A stretch of DNA of 64,000 nucleotides, from NCBI GenBank assembly GCA_950097015.1, contig CATNEN010000041.1, positions 1-64,000 on the forward strand, given 5' to 3'. The DNA is from Macrostomum hystrix (taxonomy: Eukaryota > Platyhelminthes > Macrostomidae). How positions within the stretch are numbered: position 1 is the first letter of the stretch; every line of letters begins with the position of its first letter. Under the pieces are notes generated by a model. It was not told where the DNA came from. It did not search any database and saw only the letters and a program-made list of their open reading frames with translations. Below are positions 34,595-45,500 of this stretch, one piece after another. A program made the translations under genes and the position numbers.

Positions 34595-35217
34595 TGGCTC
34601 TGTTATTTAGTGGAAGGTCAGCCCTTGGCCTTGGCCCTCTTCCTTAAATCTTGGTTACTGCAAAGTCGGAAGTTGAATCGTGCTTGTCATTTTTCTGTAC
34701 TGCCCAGCCATCAAACGCAGAGATTTCCATATTTTTCTGTTTCATGAAGTAAGACCGAAGTCATAAAAATAGGTTTCGCACCTTCAACTCAGCAGTGTTA
34801 GCTTTTCAACATTTTTGGTTGGTCCTACTGGTGACCACAATGTCTATAAAAGTGCATTGTCTGTGTTCCCTTTATCTGTCATCGCCTTGTTGTTGTCCGT
34901 AATTTGATCCTGTTTCTATTGGCACTTTACGAAATCATATAGCTGTAATTTGTGTACTGCTACTACTTGCTTTTTCATAATCAGTAGTATAATCCGAGTG
35001 GCGTTCTGCTCGATCGGGCATTTTACTGGTTCATTCGCCCGTCACGCAGTTATGGCATTTTTATAGCCCCTTCAATTATTTGTTTGTCAATTCTCAGCTA
35101 ATTTTGTGTTTGTTTACTGTCACAACTGCGCTTCTGTTGTATCAGCAGTCAGGCTGGGAGACTGGGATGTTGAGAGATGCCACGGCTTTTCGACGTTTTC
35201 TCAATTCCCTGGGCAGT
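34595..35217. other. 3' flank of the USP1-like gene
   Basis: AT-rich and probably partly 3' UTR. No other gene seen. Confidence 0.5.
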
Positions 35218-35512
35218 GGTATTCCCCACTTATGGTGTTCCTCAATTCTGGATTACCCACTTATGGTGTTCCTCAATTCTGGATTCCCCACTTATGGTGT
35301 TCCTAAATTCTGGATTCCCCACTTATGGTGTTCCTAAATTCTGGATTACCCACTTATGGTGTTCCTCAATTCTGGATTCCCACTTATGGTGTTCCTCAAT
35401 TCTGGATTCCCCACTTATGGTGTTCCTAAATTTGGGATTCCCCACTTATGGTGTTCCTAAATTCTGGATTCCCCACTTATGGTGTTTTCAATTTGGGATT
35501 CCCCACTTAGAA
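35218..35512. repeat. 31-bp minisatellite (ggattccccacttatggtgt...)
   Basis: About 9 units of ggattccccacttatggtgt plus tcctaaattct, with acccact and tcaat variants. Confidence 0.95.
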
Positions 35513-36092
35513 GTTTTGTAGTTCGAGATTTGCCACTCTTACAACTGCTAGGTGTCTGGGGTTTCCTAACTTTAAAATTAGCGAATAATTCTGTATGTAA
35601 AGTTGTGCGTTGGCCATTTGCAGCTTCTTAAAAGACACTTTTCTTCCGAAGAAACGGTTCGTGAAGGTTCGGCTCAGTATTAAGCGCTGCTCTCCATGCT
35701 AAGCTAGCATTTTGCTAATTGCCGGTTCTGCAACCAATTAGCAGTTGGGCAGGATTTTCTTTTCTCGTCAAATGCTGGCACTGTTGTTTATATTTAAGTT
35801 TCTCGTTCTCTGCTGTTTTTATTTGCATGCTGTGCTATTCCATGCAATTTCATTTTTCCCCACACAATCCACCGGCCTGTCAGTTCCGCTGAATTGATCC
35901 GAATGTACTTTTGTTACTCGCACATCCCGGCGTGTTCCGCTGTAGCGCTTTTTTACACCATAAGTTAAAATAAAGGATAGTGTAACCTGTCCCAAACTAA
36001 TTATATTCTAATCTAGCTCTTAATCAGACTCACGGACAACAACTTCAAATTGTCAATTTCTTCCTCAGTGATAACGGATATCGATCCGTCTG
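35513..36092. other. Gene-free stretch
   Basis: A possible polyadenylation signal aataaa lies at 35969-35974. Nothing else can be supported. Confidence 0.5.
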
Positions 36093-36525
36093 TTCCTTCA
36101 TCCATGAGATGGATTAGCATCCATTCTGTTCCTTCATCCATGAGATAGATTAGTTATCCATGAGATATATTAGCAATCCATTCTGTTCCATCATCCATGA
36201 GATAGATTAGCAATCCATTCTGTTCCTTCATCCATGAGATAGATTAGTTATCCATGAGATAGATTAGCAATCCATTCTGTTCCATTATCCATGAGATAGA
36301 TTAGCAATCCATTCTGTTCCTTCATCCATGAGATAGATTAATTATCCATGAGATAGATTAGCAATCCATTCTGTTCCATCATCCATGAGTTAGATTAGCA
36401 ATCCATTCTGTTCCTTCATCCATGAGATAGATTAGCAATCCATTCTGTTCCTTCATCCATGAGATAGATTAGCAATCCATTCTGTTCCTTCATCCATGAG
36501 ATAGATTAGCAATCCATTCTGTATA
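36093..36525. repeat. 37-bp minisatellite (gatagattagcaatccattc...)
   Basis: About 12 units built on gatagattagcaatccattc and tgttccttcatccatga, with shortened copies. Confidence 0.95.
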
Positions 36526-36894
36526 TCCATAAATTTAGTTGCCAGAGCAGGTGGGGGTCTTTCATATTCGGAAGATATGGCAAACTGGGAATCTGCCTCT
36601 GCCAGGCTGGGCTCAGTGAGCACAGTGTGAGCACGTCTCATCCGCGCGTGGCCGCATCAAATAATTGTCAAGCGCGAAGGCGCTCTGGTGACAGCTGCTC
36701 TGCGCCACGCCGGGGATTATTGGAAAAATGAGAAATCCGAACACCTCCGGATTTAGCAACTGGGATTAAACCAAATCCAACTCGGTCTCACGTTTCTCTC
36801 TTCTCTAGTGAGCTGTCGTGACTTTTTTGATTCGGTACGTCTTTTATTTAGCCGTACTAATACCGTGTCACTCAAGAGCCGTCCAAGTCACTCC
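36526..36894. other. Gene-free stretch between two arrays
   Basis: No supported feature. Confidence 0.5.
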
Positions 36895-38600
36895 AGAGTC
36901 ATCCCTGTCACTCCTCGGCCATCCCTGTCACTCCTCAGCCATCCCATCACTCTTCAGATATCCCTGTCACTCCTCAGCCATCCCTATCACTCTTCAGATA
37001 TCCCTGTCACTCCTCAGCCATCCCTATCACTCTTCAGATATCCCTGTCACTCCAGAGTCATCCCTGTCACTCCTCAGCCATCCCTGTCACTCCTCAGCCA
37101 TCCCTGTCACTTTTCAGATATCCCTGTCACTCCAGAGTCATCCCTGTCACTTCAGAGTCATCCCTGTCACTCCTCAGCCATCCCATCACTCTTCAGATAT
37201 CCCTGTCACTCCTCAGCCATCCCTATCACTCTTCAGATATCCCTGTCACTCCAGAGTCATCCCTGTCACTCCTCAGCCATCCCTGTCACTCCTCAGCCAT
37301 CCCTGTCACTTTTCAGATATCCCTGTCACTCCAGAGTCATCCCTGTCACTTCAGAGTCATCCCTGTCACTCCTCAGACATCCCTGTCACTCCAGAGTCAT
37401 CCCTGTCACTTCAGAGTCATCCCTGTCACTCTTCAGATATCCCTGTCACTCAACAGCCATCCCTGTCACTACAGAGTCATCCCTGTCACTCCTCAGACAT
37501 CCCTGTCACTCCTCAGCCATCCCTGTCACTCCTCAGCCATCCCTGTCACTCAACAGCCATCCCTGTCACTCCAGAGTCATCCCTGTCACTCCTCAGACAT
37601 CCCTGTCACTCCAGAGTCATCCCTGTCACTCCTCAGCCATCCCTGTCACTTTTCAGATATCCCTGTCACTCCAGAGTCATCCCTGTCACTTCAGAGTCAT
37701 CCCTGTCACTCCTCAGACATCCCTGTCACTCCAGAGTCATCCCTGTCACTCTTCAGATATCCCTGTCACTCAACAGCCATCCCTGTCACTCCAGAGTCAT
37801 CCCTGTCACTCCTCAGCCATCCCTGTCACTTTTCAGATATCCCTGTCACTCCAGAGTCATCCCTGTCACTTCAGAGTCATCCCTGTCACTCCTCAGACAT
37901 CCCTGTCACTACAGAGTCATCCCTGTCACTCCTCAGCCATCCCTGTCACTCTTCAGATATCCCTGTCACTCAACAGCCATCCCTGTCACTACAGAGTCAT
38001 CCCTGTCACTCCTCAGCCATCCCTGTCACTCCTCAGCTACCTTTGTCACTCCACTCCCATCCTTGTCACTCCACTCCCATTTCTGTCACTCCACTCCCAT
38101 TTCTGTCACTCCACTCCCATCCTTGTCACTCCACTCCCATTTGTCACTCCACTCCCATCCTTGTCACTCCACTCCCACCCTTGTCACTCCACTCCCACCC
38201 TTGTCACTCCACTCCCACCCTTGTCACTCCACTCCCACCCTTGTCACTCCACTCCCACCCTTTTCACTCCACTCCCACCCTTGTCACTCCACTCCCATTT
38301 CTGTCACTCCACTCCCATCCTTGTCACTCCACTCCCATTTGTCACTCCACTCCCATCCTTGTCACTCCACTCCCACCCTTGTCACTCCACTCCCACCCTT
38401 GTCACTCTACTCCCACCCTTGTCACTCCACTCCCACCCTTGTCACTCCACTCCCACCCTTGTCACTCCACTCCCACCCTTTTCACTCCACTCCCACCCTT
38501 GTCACTCCACTCCCATTTCTGTCACTCCACTCCCACCCTTGTCACTCCACTCCCATTTCTGTCACTCCACTCCCACCCTTGTCACTCCACTCCCATTTCT
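36895..38600. repeat. 20-bp minisatellite, two related blocks
   Basis: The left block (36895-38035) uses catccctgtcactcctcagc-type units in mixed variants. The right block (38036-38600) uses catccttgtcactccactcc-type units. Both have a 20-bp period and share the core gtcactcc, so one probably arose from the other. Frames of over 650 codons across them are artefacts. Confidence 0.96.
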
Positions 38601-38896
38601 GGCAGAAATGCCGTGCAGTCGAGCGGTGCTTTTTAACTTCAAGCTGGCTTGTGCGTCGAATGCAGAAAATGGTCTCTCATCCGCCAGCCGCTGTAATTGC
38701 CGGCATCCTGTCAGAGCCGCAGCAGGGCAGCTGGGCCAATGGCGGTTCATCCCGTCTGCTCGGACCAAAACTTCTGTTTGCTGGCTTGTTGGCCATGTAC
38801 ATGTACATTGCGGTTGATAAAGTGAAGCTTGAATGGGACACAGCAGCTGAGTGCTAGTCAATTCAATGCTTTTATCAAAGACAGATAAGAACCAGC
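38601..38896. other. Short spacer upstream of the neurensin-like gene
   Basis: No supported feature. It should contain the leader and promoter of the gene at 38897. Confidence 0.5.
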
Positions 38897-39541
38897 ATGT
38901 CAACTTCCGCTCACCGTCGACCGATCATCGTCTCGCATCTGGACAGCTTCTACGAGCCTTCGGAACCGCAGCCACCGAGTTCCGGCGAGTTCGACTCGGT
39001 GCCGATCACTGCGGCCTCCGGGGGCGAATCTGAGCGGCTGCTGGTCTGTCCGGACCCGTCGCGGCCTCACCGAGCCGCCCGCTGCTGGACGCGGTGGAAG
39101 CCGCGGCGCTGGCTGCTCTGGTCCGGAGTCGCCGTGCTCCTCCTGGGAAGCGCCAGCCTCGTTGCTGTCCAGCTGACGCCGCGCCGACCGAAATTTGTCG
39201 AAGTGAAAGCCGGCGAAGGCATCGGTCACGGCGGATTCATCATACAGCCCGAGAACGCCGCCTGGAACCGCCGTCTGGAGCTGGCCGGCCTCGCCGCTCT
39301 CGGAGTCTTCGGCCTGGGTGGCATGCTGACCGCGGCCGGCCTTCTGCTGTCCTCTGTGACCTCCTGGCGCGACGCTCAAGACGACTGGGCTGTGGCGCCG
39401 TCGTCCGCCTGCAGCGTGGAGGACTCGGCGAGCTCCGCCTCGCCGCTTCTCCTCGGCCAAGTCTCAGCAAAGCCTCTGCAGCCGCCGCGCCGACTGGAGG
39501 GCGGCGTCAGTGGCGGCGCGGTGCGCTGGATCAGTCGTTGA
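38897..39541 (+). CDS. Two-TM membrane protein, neurensin-like
   Basis: A single-exon frame of 214 residues starting at the first ATG (38897). A polar N-terminus (RPIIVSHLDSFYEPSEP) is followed by TM1 (WLLWSGVAVLLLGSASLVAV). A short loop with LTPRRPKFVEV and NAAWNRRLELAG leads into TM2 (LAALGVFGLGGMLTAAGLLL), and the tail is Ser/Ala-rich. The order of TM1, a proline-containing loop, an N..L...LAG motif and a glycine-rich TM2 resembles the neurensin/TMEM74 group of vesicle membrane proteins. That assignment is by eye and tentative. A possible polyadenylation signal aataaa at 39606-39611 follows the stop. Confidence 0.6.
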   Translation: MSTSAHRRPIIVSHLDSFYEPSEPQPPSSGEFDSVPITAASGGESERLLVCPDPSRPHRAARCWTRWKPRRWLLWSGVAVLLLGSASLVAVQLTPRRPKFVEVKAGEGIGHGGFIIQPENAAWNRRLELAGLAALGVFGLGGMLTAAGLLLSSVTSWRDAQDDWAVAPSSACSVEDSASSASPLLLGQVSAKPLQPPRRLEGGVSGGAVRWISR

Positions 39542-40008
39542 ACCTCCAGAACTCCGAGGCCGTCCATCCAGACAGATTTTACAGATCATCAGCGCTACGA
39601 GTAGAAATAAAAAGTATGCCGCTCGCACATTGCTCCAGAGGCAGAGCTCGGACACATTTGAGCGAAGAAGTGCACAGTCGTTCGCTGGCTGGGTCCTCTC
39701 GCTACCCCTTTCCAAGTGTTTAGCTGATGTAGCTTAGAATGCACAAATAGTTTTTGCAAAGGAAGTTTACATTATTCACTGCTTGAAATCGTCTGTTGCG
39801 TACACTTGTACACTCCGTTTTATCTCGTACGAAATTTTTGTACGAGTAATTTGGCAAATGGATAGACCATTTGTTGCTAAGACTGTGACAGAAATTCTAA
39901 CGAATTATAATGCAGTATTAATACGCTTGTAAAAGATTCCTTCTTTACTTTTCAAACTTCAAAAGTTATCGAATTACAATAGCTTCCAATTCAACACAAA
40001 AGGTGTAG
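39542..40008. other. Spacer between neurensin-like gene and ubiquitin array
   Basis: AT-rich. The sequence just before 40009 (aaggtgtag) looks like a splice acceptor, so an upstream exon of the ubiquitin array may have existed. Nothing else seen. Confidence 0.5.
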
Positions 40009-41441
40009 GTGCAGATCTTCGTGAAGACCCTGACCGGCAAGACGATCACCCTGGAGGTCGAGCCCTCTGACACCATCGACAACGTGAAGGCCAAGATCCA
40101 GGACAAGGAGGGAATTCCCCCGGACCAGCTTACTTACTTAATTGCAGGGGGCCTGGGGCACTTGACGCACAAGCGCAGGAATGGCATGCCCCCATGAGGC
40201 CGGCGAACTAGGCGGGTAGATGCCTGAAGGGTAGGGACGAGAAGACCAAGCCACGCGCGCAGACGGCTGGTGAAACCTCGCCGCTCAGGGCGCGCATGGC
40301 TGGTGCACACCCGCCCAACCCCCCATACAACGCCTCACACCCAGCCCAACGCACAAACACAAACAAGCAGGCATGCAGGAGGCAGGGGTTAAGCTATTTT
40401 AAATTAGCTCGTAGCTTTGGTTGCACAAACCTCCAACAAAGCCCCGAAATAATCGCGACTTGGATGGAGGAACGAACCAGCGACCATTGGAAAGTGAGGC
40501 AGCGACATTAGCCGCTGACACACTCACCCCCTCCCCGGACCAGCAGCATCTGATCTTCGCCGGCAAGCAGCTGGAGGATGGTCGTACTCTGTCTGACTAC
40601 AGTCTACAACATCCAGAAGGAGTCGACCCTCCACCTGGTGCTGCGTATGCGCCCTGGAATGCAGATCTTCGTCAAGACACTGGCTGGCAAGACGATCACC
40701 CTGGACGTCGAGCCCTCTGAGACGATCGACAACGTGAAGGCCAAGATCCAGGACAAGGAGGGAATCCCCCCGGACCAGCAGCGTCTGGTGCTTAATGACG
40801 AGCAGCTGGAGGACGGTCGCGCTCTGTCTGAATGCAACATCCAGAAGGAGTCGATCCTTCACCTTGTGCTTCGGCGTGGTGGCATGCAGATCTTCGTGAA
40901 GACACTGACTGGCAAGACGATCACCCTGGAGGTCGAGCCCTCTGACACCATCGACAATGTGAAGGCCAAGATCCAGGACAAAGAGGGAGTCCCTCCAGAC
41001 CAGCAGCGGCTGGCTCTGTTTGGCAGGCAGCTGGAAGGCAGCAGAACTCTCTCCTACTACGGCATCGAGACTGGCAATTCATTGACACTTAGCCTGGATC
41101 TGCCCGGACACGTGCAGATCATTGTGACCACCCAGTCCCGGTGGACGAGGACTTTTTTGGCCACGCCCCAGAACCGAATCTCGGACGTGAAGGAATTAAT
41201 CGACAACTGCAAAGGCATTCCCCGAGATCACCAGAGTATCACCTCTGCGAATGGCTCAAAGCTTGATGACAGCGAGTGTCTGTCAGGCTGGAGTGCGCGG
41301 GGCGATTCCAGAGTCGAACTCAGCCTGCGGATGCCAGGCGAAGAGGAGAGTCTGGGTGGCGCCGAGTCGCACCTCAGCTCGGCCGGCTCTGAGCAGGAGC
41401 TGTTTGAGCCGCAGTTTCTGTTAAACAGAAGCGAACTCTGA
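40009..41441 (+). pseudogene. Degenerate head-to-tail ubiquitin array
   Basis: Four ubiquitin-like repeats. Repeat 1 is near-perfect ubiquitin but starts with GTG, is split by a SINE at 40129-40532, carries a 7-nt insertion after LSDY that shifts frame, and ends MRPG. Repeat 2 (from 40659) has I44V, F45L, A46N, G47D and K48E and ends in RRGG one residue short. Repeat 3 (from 40884) has I44A, K48R, K63T and a PGH end in place of RGG. Repeat 4 (from about 41112) keeps only scattered ubiquitin residues, followed by an acidic tail. Repeats 2-4 stay open as one frame to 41441. Only the junction after repeat 2 still has a Gly-Gly for processing. This is either a dying polyubiquitin gene or a divergent fused ubiquitin-like protein; the broken repeat 1 favours decay. 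Confidence 0.85.
40129..40532 (-). mobile_element. tRNA-derived SINE, family 1, inside a ubiquitin repeat
   Basis: A reverse-strand copy of the SINE at 32988-33564. Read on the minus strand it has gtcagcggctaatgtcgctg, gctggttcgttcc, the gtttgtgtttgtgcgttggg core and a tail aattaagtaagtaag. It interrupts the codons for PPDQ of ubiquitin repeat 1, and the target ccccggaccag is duplicated at 40118-40128 and 40533-40543. It lacks a segment of roughly 170 bp present in the other copy. Confidence 0.9.
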
Positions 41442-41494
41442 GCATCGCCTTACAGAAAACGAGATTTGACAACTTTATCTGGGAAAATCCCGCA

Positions 41495-41971
41495 ATGGGA
41501 ATTCAGGTGGCAGCTGTTCACAGCCTCAGCGATCGTCTCCAGCTGGAGTTCCAGAGCGAGCTGCAGCTGCAGACGGTGCTGGACCAGCTGGCGAAGGTGG
41601 CGCACGCGATCTTGTTAAGTTGCTCTGTGAGCAGGACGCGCCCGACGCCCAATTGTCGATGCTTCGCTGTCACTTTCAATGGCCGCAGGACGGCCGGCGA
41701 GCTGCGCGCCCTGTAAAAAAGAATTTTTTTCACTAAATATGTTGATTATTTTGTTCTGTTCATTTTCAAGCAGCTGCTGCGGATGTTCCCCGACCTGCCG
41801 CGTGACGGAGTCCGCGTCTTCCAGCAGGCCCCGCTGGCTACAGGCGGCTCTGTCAGCGAGCTGAGGGTCGGACTCTCCGACGAGTGGGTGGCCGGCCTCG
41901 GCTGTGAGCAGGACGGCCAGAACACCGTCCACATGGGCATCTGGCTGCTAGCCTTCCGGTCCGTAGAGTGA
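41495..41971 (+). CDS. Unrecognised small gene, possibly two exons
   Basis: A possible gene with a start at 41495 (MGIQVAAVHSLSDRLQLEF), a GT-AG intron 41713-41773 and a second exon from 41774 (LLRMFPDLPRDGVRVF) to the stop at 41969-41971. The first exon would need one frame change near 41610-41620 to keep a coding-like sequence (KLLCEQDAPDAQLSMLRC) up to the donor. No domain was recognised. It is GC-rich like the real exons around it, in contrast to the AT-rich intron. It might be a decayed copy. Confidence 0.35.
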
Positions 41972-42251
41972 GCCGAGGAATCGCAGTGCGAAGGACTACT
42001 CTCAGTAGCTTGTAAGAAAGAAAATCCCAACTACCAAATTTGGAAGCTTGTTCATTTGTTGAGATTTTGTGTTAGTTTGAGTTTGAGTTTCTTCCAGGGT
42101 TGTTTTGCCTTCCTTCAGATCTTTACAAGTACAAGGGCCACTAGAAATAGGAGGGCGTTGTTATCGAAATCTGTGTGAAAATCTATGAAAATTTGCGGTC
42201 AGACAGTCGCGCAGTTGTAGAAGCTGCTTGAGTATGAAATTTATTGGATGT

Positions 42252-42512
42252 TGAGGTGGCGTTTAACCTTAACTCTATGGAATGACCCGATGAACTTTAA
42301 CGTGCTTGTTTTGCATCACAACTTGTTTATTGCACTTTTATCTTACTCGTTTTAGTCCGTTTTAGTCTATGTCTATGTTCCTTCCACCACTCTCCCCTGT
42401 TCGCTATATACTAACTCGCGGCCGGTCATCGCCGATAAAAAAGATACAAAAGCTTCACATCTCGTTGCAACTCTAAAAGAGTCCACTTTCCTCGGTAACT
42501 CGCGGCACAACA
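42252..42512 (+). repeat. 5' LTR of Ty3-type retrotransposon
   Basis: 261 bp from TGAGGTGGCG to GGCACAACA, with TG...CA ends. Reading base by base I found no difference from the 3' LTR. A TATA-like ctatata lies at 42414-42420. The target duplication gatgt precedes it at 42247-42251. Confidence 0.97.
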
Positions 42513-45500
42513 ATGGCGTCGCAAGCAGCCAGACAACAGAGCCAAGAGCTCGATTTGGAAAATGCAGAGATGGCTGAGGCATGGATGCAACAGCTATCGG
42601 CAACAGCACGCATGAAGAAGATCTCCGACTCTGACCAAGCTCGAGACAAAACAGACTTGTTTCTATCAAAGGCGGGACTCCATGCAATCCGCACCCTGTC
42701 CCTCATGGCAGCGCCCAAACAGCTGGACGAAATGATGTTTGACGACATCAAAGAGCTCGTCGACAGCACAATTCGCCCTAAGAAGCGCCTCGTCATCGCT
42801 GAGCGCACGAAATTCCTCAACTTGAGGCAGGAGGCGGGAGAGAGCGTCATGGCGTACTTCCGAAGGTTGAGAGCTGCTGCATCGCTATGTGAATTCGAGA
42901 CACTGGGCAGCAAGCAAACTAAGGAAAACGACATGATCGTCATGCGACTCATCGATGGTCTGAACTCGCCTGAACACAAGAAGCGGATCCTCGAGCGGCT
43001 GCAAGAAGGCGACATGTTGCTAGACAGCATTCTGCAGAGCCTACAACACCTAGAGCAAATCAGGGAATACCACGCTCCCGCGACTGCGGACATCGCTTTC
43101 AACGGCCAGCAGAAGAGCTCGTCACCTCCAAGAACATCGGCAATCTCCAAATGCAGATTCTGTGGCGCCAGCCACCCTCGGGGCAGCTGCCCGGCGTACG
43201 GCAAAAAGTGCACCAACTGCCAGAAAAAGAATCACTTCGCGGCTGTTTGCAGATCCCGAGCTGTCCATTTGGAGACAACAGAGTCCGCTGAGGAAGCAGA
43301 GGTGTACGCCGTAGGCCCCAGCGCAGCAAAGACTGGCCTTTTCAGGACCATTAAGATCAATGGCTGCGGCGTGCCAATGCAGGTCGACACCGGGGCGGAG
43401 GTCAGCCTCATTCCTCAGAACCTCTGGCGTCAGGTCGGCCGCCCAGCCCTGCGCAAGTGCAAGAAAACTCTGCGGCAGTTCGACGGTTCCAGCATTGCCT
43501 GCCTGGGCGAGTTCACTGCGTCACTCGAGACCGACTCCAAATTCGTAGCAGTCGACCTGGTCGTCACCGTTGCGGAAAAGAAGCACGGACTGCTCGGAAT
43601 GGACAACATCAAGCTGCAGGAGAACGCCGTGACCATCAACGAAATACAGCAGCTCGGCTGTCTCAAAGGCTTCCAGGCCAAAATCAGACTCATCGAGGGA
43701 GCCAAACCGTTCTACTGCGCCGCACGATCAGTGCCACTGCACCTCAAAGACCTGGTGGTACGTGAGTTGCAGCGCATGGAGTCTGAAGGCATCATTGAGC
43801 CGGTCCCTGCCGGGGGCAGCCAGTGGGCGTCCCCCATTGTCAACGTCCTGAAGCCCAATGGGAAAGTGCGAGTATGCGCCGACTTCAAGGCAGGAGTGAA
43901 TCACCAGATCTGCAACGACACCTACCCGATGCCGGAAATGGAGACAATATTCTCCGAAATCGTTGGCATGACGCTTTTTGCCAAGCTCGACCTCTCGGAC
44001 GCCTACCTGCAGATCGAGCTGGACGAGGACAGCCGAGAAGTGACCACCATTTCAACGCCACTGGGCCTCTTTAAGTACAAGAGACTGGTGCCTGGTCTGA
44101 AGTCAGCGTCATCAATTTTCCAGAAAGCCATGGAGACAATCCTGGAAGACATCAGCGGTAAGATTGTCTACCAGGATGACATTCTACTGGGTGCAAAGTC
44201 CGACTCCGAGCTCAATCAGAAAGTGCAACGCGTACTGCAAACTCTGCAGTCATCTGGAATGACCATCAACCTGGACAAGTCGAATCTAAGAGCAACAGAA
44301 ATTTCATTCCTAGGCTACAGAATCAGCGCCTCAGGAATAACCCCGGATCCGGAGTTGGTGAGAAAAATTCGCTCTGTGAAGCCTCCCAAGGACAAGAAGC
44401 AACTGGAGTCCTTCCTGGGACTCGCCAATTTCTTCGGTCGATTCATCAAGAGCTACTCAGATGTCGTCGAACCGCTAAATCAGCTACGAGGCCGAGCAGC
44501 AGAATTCAACTGGGGTCCTGTTCAGCAAGCCGCTTTCTCACTGATCAAGGACATTCTCAGCCGAGAACCGGTGCTCCAGCCCTACAACAAGCGCGAGGAG
44601 ACGACGCTCACCACCGACGCCAGCGAGAGGGCAATTGCAGCGGTCCTATCTCAGGCCGGACACCCGGTCATGTACTTCAGTCGACGGTTGAGTAGCGCTG
44701 AGACTCGCTACTCCAACATCGAGAGAGAGGCGCTCGCAATCGTCTGGGCCATGGAGCGAGCCAAGCAATTCCTGCTGGGGTCGCACTTCACGCTGAGAAC
44801 CGACCACCGCCCGCTGGAGTTTATCTTTGGCACGAGGCGCCAGCTGCCGAAGGTCGCAAACGCAAGGCTGCTTCGGTGGGCCATAAAGCTGATGGCATTT
44901 GACTACGACATCACCTACACCAAGGGTGAGTCGATTCCGCAAGTCGACGCGCTAACAAGGCTGGACTTCGATAACGACAACTCGGAGAGTCAGGGCGAGC
45001 AGGTAGAAAGCGTCATCCACTGGACGGGAGAAGCCGTAATTCCATGGCAGGAGCTCAGGGAAGAAACCCTGCGGGAGATGCTGCTGACGGACATTATGAG
45101 GCGAGTCGCCACTAACAGATGGTCCAACTGCTCACCAGCCGAGAAGCCTTTCAAAGCGGCCCGAAACGCCTTGACTGTGGAGGACGGAGTTCTCTGCTAC
45201 GGCGATCGCGTGGTAATTCCGGCCGTACTCCGACAAAAAGCACTCCGGCTGGTGCACAACGATACGCATCAAGGATCCAGCTCAACTCGCGCTCGCCTTC
45301 AGAACTCCGCCTGGTGGCCAGGCTACTGCAACGACGTGGAGGCATTCATCCACAGCTGCCCAACCTGCTCAAGACTTCGACCAAAAAGCACAGCGACTAT
45401 CCACCGGTGGCCGGAGGAGCAGGAGCCCTGGCACAGAGTGCATATGGACCACGCGAGTGTGCCGAATGTCGGACTACTGCTCATTCTGGTCGACACGATG

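Noticed and set aside
36808-38857. Overlapping open frames of 669 and 679 codons rich in CHSS and SLSLQSH
   Set aside because: Same cause: a 20-bp minisatellite free of stop codons in two frames.
40009-41441. Functional polyubiquitin gene
   Set aside because: Repeat 1 is broken by a SINE and a 7-nt insertion, and two of the C-terminal processing sites are lost.
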